Shown here: in pieces, positions 1-7,214 of the stretch
Numbering within the stretch: the first letter of the stretch is position 1
Layout: every line of letters starts with the position of its first letter
Assembly: GCA_900551365.1 (NCBI GenBank)
Contig: URVZ01000069.1
Span: 1-9,091 of the forward strand
Length of the DNA: 9,091 nt
Source: an uncultured Collinsella sp.
GTDB lineage: Bacteria; Actinomycetota; Coriobacteriia; Coriobacteriales; Coriobacteriaceae
Direction of reading: 5' to 3'
Notes under the pieces: generated by a model
What the model was told of the DNA's origin: nothing
Seen by the model: the letters and a program-made list of their open reading frames with translations, nothing else
Databases searched by the model: none
Program-made: the position numbers and the translations under genes

Positions 1-15
1 TACGCTTGAACTGAG

Positions 16-47
16 AAGGGGGAGGCCTCGCGGCCTCCCCCTTTTTT
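16..47 (+). terminator. Rho-independent terminator of an upstream gene
   Basis: A perfect inverted repeat (GGGGGAGGCC at 18-27 and GGCCTCCCCC at 32-41) encloses a 4-nt loop and is followed by six T residues at 42-47. Two A residues at 16-17 can extend the stem against the first T residues. This is a textbook intrinsic terminator. It ends transcription of a plus-strand gene outside the window and separates it from the acpS operon. Confidence 0.93.
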
Positions 48-97
48 GCGTTTACGGGTTTTTGTCTCACATAGTGGCTGTGTTTTATAACCCTCGT

Positions 98-127
98 TTG
101 TCGCATCTTCTGTGAACGGGCTACAAT
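98..127 (+). promoter_or_regulatory. Predicted sigma-70-type promoter of the acpS operon
   Basis: TTGTCG (98-103) and TACAAT (122-127) are separated by 18 bp, with the -10 element one mismatch from consensus. Transcription would start near 134, leaving a short leader that contains the Shine-Dalgarno sequence at 147-153. A second candidate pair, TTGTCT (62-67) and TATAAC (86-91), also has an 18-bp spacer and lies 36 bp upstream, so tandem promoters are possible. The position just after a strong terminator and before a six-gene operon supports a promoter here. The exact boxes are inferred by eye. Confidence 0.5.
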
Positions 128-146
128 AACTTAGTCTGTGCGATAT

Positions 147-153
147 GGAGGTG
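147..153 (+). promoter_or_regulatory. Ribosome binding site that sets the acpS start
   Basis: GGAGGTG at 147-153 is a strong Shine-Dalgarno sequence 3-5 nt before the ATG at 157. It overlaps an earlier in-frame ATG at 145, which has no ribosome binding site of its own. The start at 157 is therefore preferred. Confidence 0.8.
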
Positions 154-156
154 AAC

Positions 157-696
157 ATGGCTGAAGCTGGTATCGGCGTTGATATCGTCGAGATTTCCCG
201 GATGAAATCAATTCTTGAAAAGACGCCGTCGTTTGCTCGGCGTGTGTTTACCGAAGAAGAGCGTGCGTATTGCGATGCATCATCGCGTCCCGCTGCTCAC
301 TATGCGAGCCGCTTTGCTTCGCGCGAGGCGGTACTTAAAGCTCTCGGCACGGGTTTTAGTCAAGGCGTGGGTCGCAAGGATGTTTCGGTTACGCGTGATA
401 AACTCGGCAAACCGAAGGCGCTGCTTTCGGGCCGTGCTCTCGAGATCGCTCAAGAACTGGGTGTTGTTGAGGTCGCTCTTTCCATTACGCTTACAGGAGA
501 CTTAGCCGTTGCGAATGCCATCGCGATTACCGAAGATGCTCGGCCTAAGCCAAAAGAGGAAAAGGTGAGCACCAAGAAACGCGTAGCGCAGACATTTAAA
601 GAGGCTCGCTCTGTTTTAGATGAGCTTGAGCAGCTGCAGAATTCAGCATTGACGGAGCACCTGGGCGATGCTTCGCAAGATACGCTAGGAGCATAG
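157..696 (+). CDS. acpS: Holo-[acyl-carrier-protein] synthase with C-terminal extension
   Basis: AcpS transfers the 4'-phosphopantetheine arm from coenzyme A to a conserved serine of acyl carrier protein, activating it for fatty acid synthesis in the cytoplasm. The N-terminus carries the family signature GIGVDIVEISR (residues 5-15), whose Asp9 is the expected Mg2+ ligand. The second signature, RFASREAVLKALGTGF (52-67), contains the expected metal-binding Glu57. The strand LSITLTGDLAVANA (108-121) matches the end of the core fold. The core ends near residue 127, the usual family length. About 50 further residues follow: a Lys/Pro/Glu-rich linker (130-141) and a charged, probably helical stretch (about 141-165). 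I recognise no domain in that tail. The start at 157 is chosen over 145 because of the Shine-Dalgarno position. The stop codon directly abuts the ATG of nnr, so the two genes are likely translationally coupled. Confidence 0.93.
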   Translation: MAEAGIGVDIVEISRMKSILEKTPSFARRVFTEEERAYCDASSRPAAHYASRFASREAVLKALGTGFSQGVGRKDVSVTRDKLGKPKALLSGRALEIAQELGVVEVALSITLTGDLAVANAIAITEDARPKPKEEKVSTKKRVAQTFKEARSVLDELEQLQNSALTEHLGDASQDTLGA

Positions 697-2313
697 ATGA
701 AACCGGTTTTGAGTACCGAAGAAGTCGTTCGTCTCGAGGATATCATCGAACGCGAAGGGACTTCGAAGGCCGAGCTTATGGAGCTAGCGGGTGAGTTTGC
801 CGCCAACGAGGTCTTGAAGCTCAATCCCGATCGGGTTCTCGTTCTGGTCGGTTTTGGTAATAATGGCGGCGACGGTTGGGTTGCCGCCGATATCCTGAGC
901 CATAAGGGTGTGGACGTGGATATCGTTTCTCCGGTTGAGCCGGATGAGATTCCTGCTGCTCTGGCACGTCATGTTGCTCGTCGTACTGCCGGCCGCGATG
1001 TGCACGTTTGCGTCGGCCCCTCGCGTGACGAACTCGAGGTTTTGATCGATAAGGCCGATGTTGTTGTCGATGCCATTTTTGGTACCGGTTTCCACGGAAA
1101 TCTGCGTGCGCCGTTCTCCATCTGGATTCCTACGGTCAATGAATGCGCCGATTGTGTCGTATCCATTGATGTTCCCTCGGGCCTGAATGCCGAGACGGGC
1201 GTTGTTGATGACGACTGCATTCGTGCCGAGCATACGGTGACGATGATTGCGCCCAAGATTGGTCTGTATAGCGCTGATGGTCCTGAGTATGCTGGCGATT
1301 TGATCTGCGGCAATCTTTACGACCGTCTTGACGAGGTCATCGATGATGTCGACCACGCCGCCGAGATTGTCGAGCCCGGTGACTTAGTTGATTACTTTGC
1401 CCCACTACCTACGAATATCGATAAGTATTCCCGTGGCTCTGTGCTTATTGTCGCCGGATCTGCACAATATCCTGGTGCTGCCATTATGGCGGCCAAGTCT
1501 GCAGCTCGCGCGGGTGCTGGTTACGTGGCAGTCGCGGCTCCTGACGCCTGCGCCAATCTTATTCGCATGGCACTTCCTTCGATTCCCGTCTTTGCTATTC
1601 CGTCTGATTCCCGCGGCTCCTTTGGCGCCGCTGCGCGCATGACGGTGTGCGAGATTGCAAAGAAGTACAGCTGCGTACTGTGCGGTCCCGGTATGACGAC
1701 GTCTGCCGGCGCTATGCAGGTGGTTTCGGGCTTGCTCGAGCTTGATGTACCGCTTATTTTGGATGCCGATGCACTCAACTGCCTTGCTAAGATTGCCATT
1801 GACGGTATTGATAGTAACCCCGAGATGTATCGTCGCGAGCAGCCGTTGGTTATGACACCGCACTATCGTGAGCTTTCGCGTCTGGTTGCCGGTGACGAGG
1901 TGAACGACCTTGGTACCGCGATTGCAGCCGCGCAGAAGGTTGTCTGGGCTGCAGGCTCCGACAATCTGGTGGTCATTGCCAAAGGGCCGACGACGGCTAT
2001 CTGTGGCGTTGAGCGTGTACTGCTGCCGCTCTCGGGTCCGGCTTCTCTGGCAACTGCCGGTTCAGGTGATGTTCTCGCGGGTATTTTGGCCGGCACGCTT
2101 GCCACCATGCGCGACGAGATGGATCGTTGGGAGTTGCTGTATTCGTACGCCGTCGCACTTCACAGCTACGCCGGTTTTGCCGCGGCGACGGAGTATGGTG
2201 AGAAGAGCGTCATCGCGACCGATCTTATCGACTTGATCGGTCCGGCCATGGAACTGGCGGCAAAGGATGCGCTCGAAGATCTGGGAATCATGGACGAAGG
2301 GTCGGATGACTAA
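697..2313 (+). CDS. nnr: Bifunctional NAD(P)HX epimerase / ADP-dependent NAD(P)HX dehydratase
   Basis: This 538-residue enzyme repairs hydrated NADH and NADPH. The N-terminal NnrE (YjeF_N) domain interconverts R and S epimers, and the C-terminal NnrD (carbohydrate-kinase-like) domain dehydrates the S form with ADP. The epimerase domain spans about residues 1-225, with GFGNNGGDGW (52-61), DAIFGTGFHG (125-134) and SIDVPSGLNAETG (156-168). The dehydratase domain spans about 230-530, with SRGSVLIVAGSAQYPGAA (245-262), LCGPGM (328-333), LILDADALN (353-361) and ATAGSGDVLAGILAGT (452-467), the nucleotide-binding GSGD loop. The conserved TPH segment appears as TPHYREL (387-393), where many homologues have TPHPGE. 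An AGGAG at 687-691 precedes the ATG, which follows the acpS stop with no gap. Both domains look intact. Confidence 0.95.
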   Translation: MKPVLSTEEVVRLEDIIEREGTSKAELMELAGEFAANEVLKLNPDRVLVLVGFGNNGGDGWVAADILSHKGVDVDIVSPVEPDEIPAALARHVARRTAGRDVHVCVGPSRDELEVLIDKADVVVDAIFGTGFHGNLRAPFSIWIPTVNECADCVVSIDVPSGLNAETGVVDDDCIRAEHTVTMIAPKIGLYSADGPEYAGDLICGNLYDRLDEVIDDVDHAAEIVEPGDLVDYFAPLPTNIDKYSRGSVLIVAGSAQYPGAAIMAAKSAARAGAGYVAVAAPDACANLIRMALPSIPVFAIPSDSRGSFGAAARMTVCEIAKKYSCVLCGPGMTTSAGAMQVVSGLLELDVPLILDADALNCLAKIAIDGIDSNPEMYRREQPLVMTPHYRELSRLVAGDEVNDLGTAIAAAQKVVWAAGSDNLVVIAKGPTTAICGVERVLLPLSGPASLATAGSGDVLAGILAGTLATMRDEMDRWELLYSYAVALHSYAGFAAATEYGEKSVIATDLIDLIGPAMELAAKDALEDLGIMDEGSDD

Positions 2314-2315
2314 TC

Positions 2316-3461
2316 ATGAATAAAGCCGATTTGACGCGCTGGTCCTGGGTCGAGATCGACCGCGGGGCGCTCCGTCGCAACACGAGGGCCTATAAGAACT
2401 TGTTGAATCCACGTCAGCGCCTGTGCTGCGTGGTCAAGGCCGATGCTTATGGTCATGGAGCTGTTGAGTGCGCCAAGATCATGTATTCGGCCGGTGCCGA
2501 CATGTTTGCCGTGGCGACGGTTAACGAGGGCGTTGAGCTCCGACAGGGCGGGATTACGAAACCCATCCTCATCCTAAGCGAGCCGCCTATCGAGGCCATT
2601 CCGACGTTGCTCGAGTTTGATATCATGCCCTCGGTCTATACGTCTGACTTTGCTCTTGCGTATGGCGAATGTGCCGTCGCGGCGGGCAAGGTGGGCAAGT
2701 ATCATCTCGCCATCGAGACGGGTATGAATCGTATCGGCGTACACTACACACAGGTGCTCGACTTTGTCCGCGGTATTAATTTCCATCGCGGTATTCAGTG
2801 CGACGGCGTATTTACGCACTTCGCCACGGCCGATGAACCTTCGGGCTGGGACTACAAGCTGCAGTGTCAGCGCTTTACCGAGGCCGTTCAGGCCATTAAG
2901 GATGCGGGTTTTGAGTGCGGTATCGTGCACTGCGCCAACACGCCGTCCTCGATGCTCGACCCCTCGATGCATTTTGATATGATCCGCGCCGGCGTTGGCT
3001 TGTATGGCATGCAGCCGTGCGAGCTGAGTGGCCGCGTGATGCAGCTTGATCCCGTTATGAGCGTCCATGCGCGCGTGACGCGCGTGGCACACCCTGCGAT
3101 GGGTGAGGGCGTGGGCTACGGTTTTACCTACCGCGTACCGCGCACGCGCGTTCAGATCTGCACGCTGCCGATCGGTTATGCCGACGGCCTATCGCGTACG
3201 CTTTCCAATCGTATGGATGTGCTGTATCGCGGCGAGCGCGTGCATCAGGTTGGCAATATCTGCATGGACCAGTTTATGGTCGCCATTCAGTCCAACCCGG
3301 CACACGAGATTCCCGAGGCCGAGTATGGTGACGAGATGATCATTGTCGGCCGCGATGGCGATGCCGAGATCACTATGGACGAGATGGCCCGACTGCGCGG
3401 AACGATTAACTACGAGGTCGCCTGCGGCTTTGGCATGCGTCTCGACAAGGTCTACGTGTAG
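2316..3461 (+). CDS. alr: Alanine racemase
   Basis: This PLP-dependent enzyme interconverts L- and D-alanine and supplies D-alanine for peptidoglycan. Its 381 residues match the usual family length. The PLP-binding lysine is Lys41 in VVKADAYGHG (39-48). The catalytic tyrosine of the other subunit is expected at Tyr268 in GVGYGFTY (265-272). IRAGVGLYG (223-231) holds the arginine (Arg224) that contacts the pyridine nitrogen in the family. PIGYADG (285-291) and GNICMDQF (313-320) are further active-site signatures. The ATG lies 2 nt after the nnr stop, and the only upstream purine stretch (near 2296-2301) is poorly spaced, so translation probably depends on coupling to nnr. The pairing of nnr and alr is known in other Actinobacteria. 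Nothing suggests inactivation. Confidence 0.96.
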   Translation: MNKADLTRWSWVEIDRGALRRNTRAYKNLLNPRQRLCCVVKADAYGHGAVECAKIMYSAGADMFAVATVNEGVELRQGGITKPILILSEPPIEAIPTLLEFDIMPSVYTSDFALAYGECAVAAGKVGKYHLAIETGMNRIGVHYTQVLDFVRGINFHRGIQCDGVFTHFATADEPSGWDYKLQCQRFTEAVQAIKDAGFECGIVHCANTPSSMLDPSMHFDMIRAGVGLYGMQPCELSGRVMQLDPVMSVHARVTRVAHPAMGEGVGYGFTYRVPRTRVQICTLPIGYADGLSRTLSNRMDVLYRGERVHQVGNICMDQFMVAIQSNPAHEIPEAEYGDEMIIVGRDGDAEITMDEMARLRGTINYEVACGFGMRLDKVYV

Positions 3462-3469
3462 GAGCCGCT

Positions 3470-4090
3470 ATGGGCGTCATGCACATCCCCGGCCATACCC
3501 ATCAGGCACCACGTGAGGTCGCACTCGAGGAGATCGAGGCCGTTCTGGGCGATTGTCACCTCTGCCAGCTCTACCAGTCGCGTCACAATATCGTGTTTGG
3601 CGTGGGAAACCCCCGCGCTCGCGTGATGTTTATTGGTGAGGCGCCGGGCCGCAATGAGGATTTGCAGGGCGAGCCCTTTGTGGGGGCGGCAGGCGAGGAC
3701 CTCAACGGCATTTTGTCGCTGGCGGGCCTCAAACGCGAAGACGTCTACATTGCCAACGTGCTTAAGTGCCGCCCGCCGGGAAACCGCAATCCGCGTCCCG
3801 AGGAAGTGCTGGCTTGCTCGCCGTTTTTGCGTGAGCAGATTCGAAGCATCTGGCCCGATATTATCGTGACGCTCGGCAACCCCGCGACGCACTTTGTGCT
3901 TAAGACCGAGATTGGCATTACTAAGCTGCGCGGCAGGTTCCACCAGATGGGGCATTTTGTAGTAATGCCCACGTTCCATCCGGCAGCAGCGCTGCGCAAT
4001 CCGGCGTGGCAGGAGCTGCTGGAGGAAGACTTTAAGATGCTGGGCGACTATCTGGAGCGACATCCCGCACCAGAGGACGCCTCGGAATAA
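3470..4090 (+). CDS. Family 4 uracil-DNA glycosylase (Fe-S type)
   Basis: This 206-residue protein is predicted to excise uracil from DNA as the first step of base excision repair. The active-site signature GEAPGRNEDLQGEPFVGAAG (56-75) is characteristic of UDG family 4. Four cysteines placed as in the family's [4Fe-4S] site are visible: Cys29 and Cys32 (C-x2-C), Cys100 in VLKCRPPGNRNP, and Cys116 in LACSPF. The second substrate-binding motif is FHPAAALRNP (169-178). An AGGAG at 3460-3464 overlaps the alr stop and lies 5 nt before the ATG. A second in-frame ATG three codons later (3479) is a possible alternative start. The gene sits between alr and tsaE, a place where mycobacteria carry no UDG in the related cluster. 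Its function is not obviously linked to its neighbours, so it may simply share their expression. Confidence 0.94.
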   Translation: MGVMHIPGHTHQAPREVALEEIEAVLGDCHLCQLYQSRHNIVFGVGNPRARVMFIGEAPGRNEDLQGEPFVGAAGEDLNGILSLAGLKREDVYIANVLKCRPPGNRNPRPEEVLACSPFLREQIRSIWPDIIVTLGNPATHFVLKTEIGITKLRGRFHQMGHFVVMPTFHPAAALRNPAWQELLEEDFKMLGDYLERHPAPEDASE

Positions 4091-4102
4091 TAAGGAGCAT
4101 AT

Positions 4103-4609
4103 ATGTCCCTGGAGCGCCTGGGGGTAGGTACTTACAAAACGACTTGCGCTGCCGATACGGAGTACTTTGGCGAGCTAATTGCACCGTGCCTTGAGGACGG
4201 CGATGTGCTCATCCTGACCGGTGGCCTGGGAGTGGGCAAAACTCACTTTACCAAGGGCGTCTCGCGCGGGCTGGGCGATGAGCATATGGTTACGAGCCCT
4301 ACGTTTGCGCTCATGGCCGTTCACGATCAAGGTCGTATTCCGCTGTTTCACTTTGATCTATACCGCCTGGAGCATGCCTACGAGCTCGAGGATACGGGCA
4401 TTTTCGATGTGCTGGGCTATGAGGGTGCTTGCCTGCTGGAATGGGGCGAACAATTCCAGGACGAGCTGACGGATGAGTATCTTTCGGTGACGCTCAAGCG
4501 TGATGAGGGCGACAGCGATGTGCGAACGATAACGCTCGAGGCACACGGTGACCGCGCAATGGAGCTTTCCCATTTGATTGATAAGGCTGTACAAGATGAG
4601 CTTGCATAA
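4103..4609 (+). CDS. tsaE: tRNA threonylcarbamoyladenosine biosynthesis ATPase TsaE
   Basis: TsaE is the P-loop ATPase that binds the TsaB–TsaD complex and is needed for repeated cycles of t6A37 formation on ANN-decoding tRNAs. The 168 residues contain the Walker A motif GGLGVGKT (40-47), the switch-like SPTF (65-68), the Walker B-like HFDLYRL (83-89) with Asp85, and LLEWGE (111-116), all typical of the family. The length is slightly above the common 150-160 residues because of a short C-terminal tail. AAGGAG at 4092-4097 lies 5 nt before the ATG. The final codons overlap the start of the downstream TsaB–RimI–TsaD gene, its functional partner. Confidence 0.96.
   Translation: MSLERLGVGTYKTTCAADTEYFGELIAPCLEDGDVLILTGGLGVGKTHFTKGVSRGLGDEHMVTSPTFALMAVHDQGRIPLFHFDLYRLEHAYELEDTGIFDVLGYEGACLLEWGEQFQDELTDEYLSVTLKRDEGDSDVRTITLEAHGDRAMELSHLIDKAVQDELA
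4583..4586 (+). promoter_or_regulatory. Ribosome binding site inside tsaE for the fusion gene
   Basis: AAGG at 4583-4586 lies 9 nt before the ATG at 4596, which is in frame with the downstream fusion. An in-frame TTG at 4578 would add six residues but has no good upstream site. I therefore prefer 4596, giving a 14-nt overlap with tsaE. Confidence 0.5.
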
Positions 4610-6980
4610 CGACAACGCGCTGGTGGTGGCGCTCGATACCTCGACCGACATGCTTGCCTGCGCGGCAAGCTGGATTGATGGGCAGACGGGCGAGACGAAG
4701 CTCGTGAGTGGCGACCACATGTGTCGCCGTCACGCCAACGTTGAGCTCGTGAATACCGTTGATGGCGTGCTGGCTCAAGCCGGTCTGGATCGCAGCGATG
4801 TTGGTTACTACGTGGTCGGCCGCGGCCCGGGGTCGTTTACGGGTGTGCGCATCGGCATCTCCACTGCCAAGGGCCTCGCGCGTGGTGCCAATGTTCCGCT
4901 GCTGGGCGTGTCGACGCTCGACGCTTGCGCTTGGACGGCGTGGAAGGCTGGCGTGCGCGGCAAGCTTGGTATCTTGGCCGATGCTATGCGCGGTGAGGTA
5001 TATCCGGCGCTGTATATGCTGGTCGATGAGGGTCCCGAGCGCCAATTTGAGCGCGAACACGTGGTCAAGACCGCCGTGGCGCTCGATGAGTGGCGCCAAG
5101 CGGCGGACTGGGACCAGGTTCAGCTGACCGGTGACGGTCTCGTGCGCTATGGCAAGCTGCTGGGTGAGGACGAGACCGCCCGCTGCGTGGAGCGCGACCT
5201 GTGGTGGCCTTCGGGCGAGGGCTTGCTGCTCGCGCACGCTGCGGGTGACGGCGATCCGGCTCGCGTCCTGCCGATTTACACGCGCCTTTCGGATGCCGAG
5301 GAAAACGAGCGCAAGCGTCTTGGTCTTGCCGAGAGTGCGCAGAGCGAAATTACGGGCGTTGCCGATGAGCTCGCCGGTCGTCATCTGCAGTTCCGTCCCA
5401 TGGGCGCGGCGGATGCCGAGGGCGCGAGCGCGCTAGAGGCTGCCTGCTTTGAAGGTGCCGGACACGAGGCGTGGACGCCGGGCATGTTCCTGTCCGAACT
5501 GGGCGAGGACGTCGCTGCGCCGCGCAGTTGGTGGGTGGCACACGACGACGGCAAGCTGCTGGGCCTTGCCGGCGGTATGGTCGTGGACGGTGATGTGCAG
5601 ATTCTGGATGTCGCCGTCGACCCGGTACATCGCCGTGAGGGCATTGCCCGCAAACTGCTGTCGCACGTGAGCTATGATGCCCAGATGCTCGGCTGCACCA
5701 CGGCTTCGCTCGAGGTCGAGGACGGCAACGAGGGAGCGATTGCGCTTTATAACGCTCTGGGCTTTACCGAGGCTGGCCGTCGCCGCGGCTACTATGGTGC
5801 CGGCAAGGATGCCATCGTCATGACGGCTCCGCTGCCCCTCGTGCTTCCGGTCGACAATGCTTCGCCCGAGCCGACGGCGGCAGAGCAGCGCGTATGGCCG
5901 CTGCCTGCGCCTGGGCGCTCCGAGGGGGAGCGCGCCGAAATTGAGCGCCGCCGCCTGGTGCTCGCTATCGAGAGTTCCTGCGACGAGACGGCCGTGGCGA
6001 TTATCGATGCGGATGGCAATATGCTGGCCAACCAGGTGTCGACACAGATTGATTTTCATGCCCGCTTTGGCGGCGTGGTGCCCGAGATCGCCTCGCGCAA
6101 ACACGTTGAGGTGATTGTGAGTGTCGTGGATGCGGCGCTCGAGGATGCCGCAGCATCGCTTGGTCTTGAGGGTGGAGCCATTGCTCCCAGCGAGCTTGCC
6201 GCCGTGGGCGTGACACAGGGTCCGGGCCTGGTGGGCGCCCTCGTGGTGGGCGTTGCCTTTGCCAAAGGCTTTGCCTACGCTGCCGGTAAGCCGCTCGTAT
6301 GCGTCAACCATCTGGAGGGGCATCTGTTTGCCAACCTGCTGGCGCAACCCGACCTCAAACCGCCGTTTATCTTCACGCTTGTCTCGGGTGGGCACACCAT
6401 GCTCGTGCACGTGAAGGCGTGGGGCGACTACGAGGTGCTCGGTGAGACGCTCGACGACGCCGTGGGCGAGGCCTTCGACAAGGTGGCCAAGGCGCTGGGC
6501 CTGGGCTATCCCGGTGGCCCCATCATTTCCAAGCTGGCCGAGACAGGCAATCCCCGCGCGATTGATTTCCCCCGTGCGCTCAACAGCAAGGGAGACTATC
6601 GTTTCTCGCTTTCGGGCCTTAAAACGGCCGTGACGCTCTACATCGAGCAGGAGACCAAGGCCGGGCGCACGATTCACCTGCCCGATCTGGCAGCTTCGTT
6701 TGAGGCAGCTGTCTTTGACGTGCAGTACAAGAAGGCCAAAAACGCATTGCACGCTACCGGATGCAAGGAATACTGCATCGGCGGCGGCGTCTCGGCCAAC
6801 CCGCATCTGCGCGAGATGATGATCAAGAAGCTTGGGCGTCAGGGGATTCGCGTAACGGTGCCGCCCTTGTCTGCCTGTACCGATAACGCAGCCATGATCG
6901 CGGAGGTCGCCCGCCGTAAATTCGACCGAGGTGAAATCTCGCCGTTCGACGTCGACGCCGATCCGAACATGACGCTGTAG
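4596..6980 (+). CDS. tsaB-rimI-tsaD: Three-domain fusion TsaB–RimI–TsaD (t6A synthesis and protein N-acetyltransferase)
   Basis: One uninterrupted 794-residue frame joins three proteins that are separate in most bacteria. Residues 1 to about 235 are TsaB: the start VVALDTSTD and the signature GRGPGSFTGVRIG (75-87) are clear. Residues about 262-410 (nt 5379-5825) are a GNAT acetyltransferase of the RimI type, with the acetyl-CoA loop RREGIA (346-351) and ALYNALGF (383-390). A linker of about 40 residues, rich in Pro, Ala and Glu, follows. Residues about 452-794 (nt 5949-6980) are TsaD, with AIESSCDET (457-465), metal-binding His572 and His576 in NHLEGH, SGGHT (597-601), GGGVSANPHLR (729-739) and Asp763 in CTDNAAMIA. 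TsaD transfers threonylcarbamoyl to A37 of tRNA with TsaB as dimer partner and TsaE as ATPase. RimI acetylates protein N-termini, classically ribosomal protein S18. The module order equals the separate gene order in mycobacteria. TsaC, which makes the substrate, is not in this window. Confidence 0.95.
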   Translation: MSLHNDNALVVALDTSTDMLACAASWIDGQTGETKLVSGDHMCRRHANVELVNTVDGVLAQAGLDRSDVGYYVVGRGPGSFTGVRIGISTAKGLARGANVPLLGVSTLDACAWTAWKAGVRGKLGILADAMRGEVYPALYMLVDEGPERQFEREHVVKTAVALDEWRQAADWDQVQLTGDGLVRYGKLLGEDETARCVERDLWWPSGEGLLLAHAAGDGDPARVLPIYTRLSDAEENERKRLGLAESAQSEITGVADELAGRHLQFRPMGAADAEGASALEAACFEGAGHEAWTPGMFLSELGEDVAAPRSWWVAHDDGKLLGLAGGMVVDGDVQILDVAVDPVHRREGIARKLLSHVSYDAQMLGCTTASLEVEDGNEGAIALYNALGFTEAGRRRGYYGAGKDAIVMTAPLPLVLPVDNASPEPTAAEQRVWPLPAPGRSEGERAEIERRRLVLAIESSCDETAVAIIDADGNMLANQVSTQIDFHARFGGVVPEIASRKHVEVIVSVVDAALEDAAASLGLEGGAIAPSELAAVGVTQGPGLVGALVVGVAFAKGFAYAAGKPLVCVNHLEGHLFANLLAQPDLKPPFIFTLVSGGHTMLVHVKAWGDYEVLGETLDDAVGEAFDKVAKALGLGYPGGPIISKLAETGNPRAIDFPRALNSKGDYRFSLSGLKTAVTLYIEQETKAGRTIHLPDLAASFEAAVFDVQYKKAKNALHATGCKEYCIGGGVSANPHLREMMIKKLGRQGIRVTVPPLSACTDNAAMIAEVARRKFDRGEISPFDVDADPNMTL

Positions 6981-7050
6981 CTGGTACGGCGCGGTCCCCG
7001 GACGGAGGGGCCGGATATAAGGTTTCCTGCTCTACAGTCCTGCGCAAGAC

Positions 7051-7076
7051 GAAGGCCACATTAAGTGGCCTTCTTT
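7051..7076 (+). terminator. Hairpin terminator after the operon
   Basis: GAAGGCCAC (7051-7059) and GTGGCCTTC (7065-7073) form a perfect 9-bp stem with a 5-nt ATTAA loop, followed by a short T run (TTT at 7074-7076 region). It lies about 70 bp after the TsaD stop. The stem is strong but the T tract is short, so termination may be incomplete and some transcripts could enter the repeat array downstream. The hairpin is nearly symmetrical and could also act from the other strand. Confidence 0.75.
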
Positions 7077-7094
7077 GCGTGCGGAACTCGCGAT

Positions 7095-7214
7095 GAACTT
7101 CGTGCCCCGCCGTCCGGGAGGACGCCTCTTTATTGATGGGAGGCCTGATAGGTCGATGGTTCCGTGCCCGGATGCGTCCAAAGTGGGACGGGCTTTCCGG
7201 ATGGGCAGGCTTTC
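7095..7214. repeat. Decayed upstream edge of the 62-bp repeat array
   Basis: Degenerate copies of the array motif can be traced here. GGGACGGGCTTTCC (7185-7198) sits exactly 62 bp before the next reverse-oriented copy. GGTTCCGTGCCC (7158-7169) stands where a forward copy is expected, with small deletions. Around 7119-7146, GGACGCC followed by TTT and an ATGGGAGGC stretch looks like an older reverse copy with its linker, although the spacing is off by a few bases. An even weaker forward remnant may lie near 7095-7108. I see no gene here; open frames across this stretch show no recognisable protein. Confidence 0.55.

Noticed and set aside
61..70. TTGTCTCAC resembling the reverse complement of the AAAATGAGACAC repeat
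   Set aside because: Only about seven bases (TGTCTCA) agree and there is no second copy nearby. The match is better explained by chance within a promoter region.
5433..6806. Minus-strand open frame of 457 codons (and another of 296 codons at 4494-5384)
   Set aside because: They lie opposite the TsaB–RimI–TsaD gene, whose frame has clear family motifs. Long antisense frames are common opposite GC-rich, codon-biased genes, and these show no recognisable domain.
6992..7013. Possible hairpin GGTCCCC / GGGGCC just after the TsaD stop
   Set aside because: The arms pair imperfectly (one unpaired T) and no T tract follows. The perfect hairpin at 7051-7076 is a better terminator.
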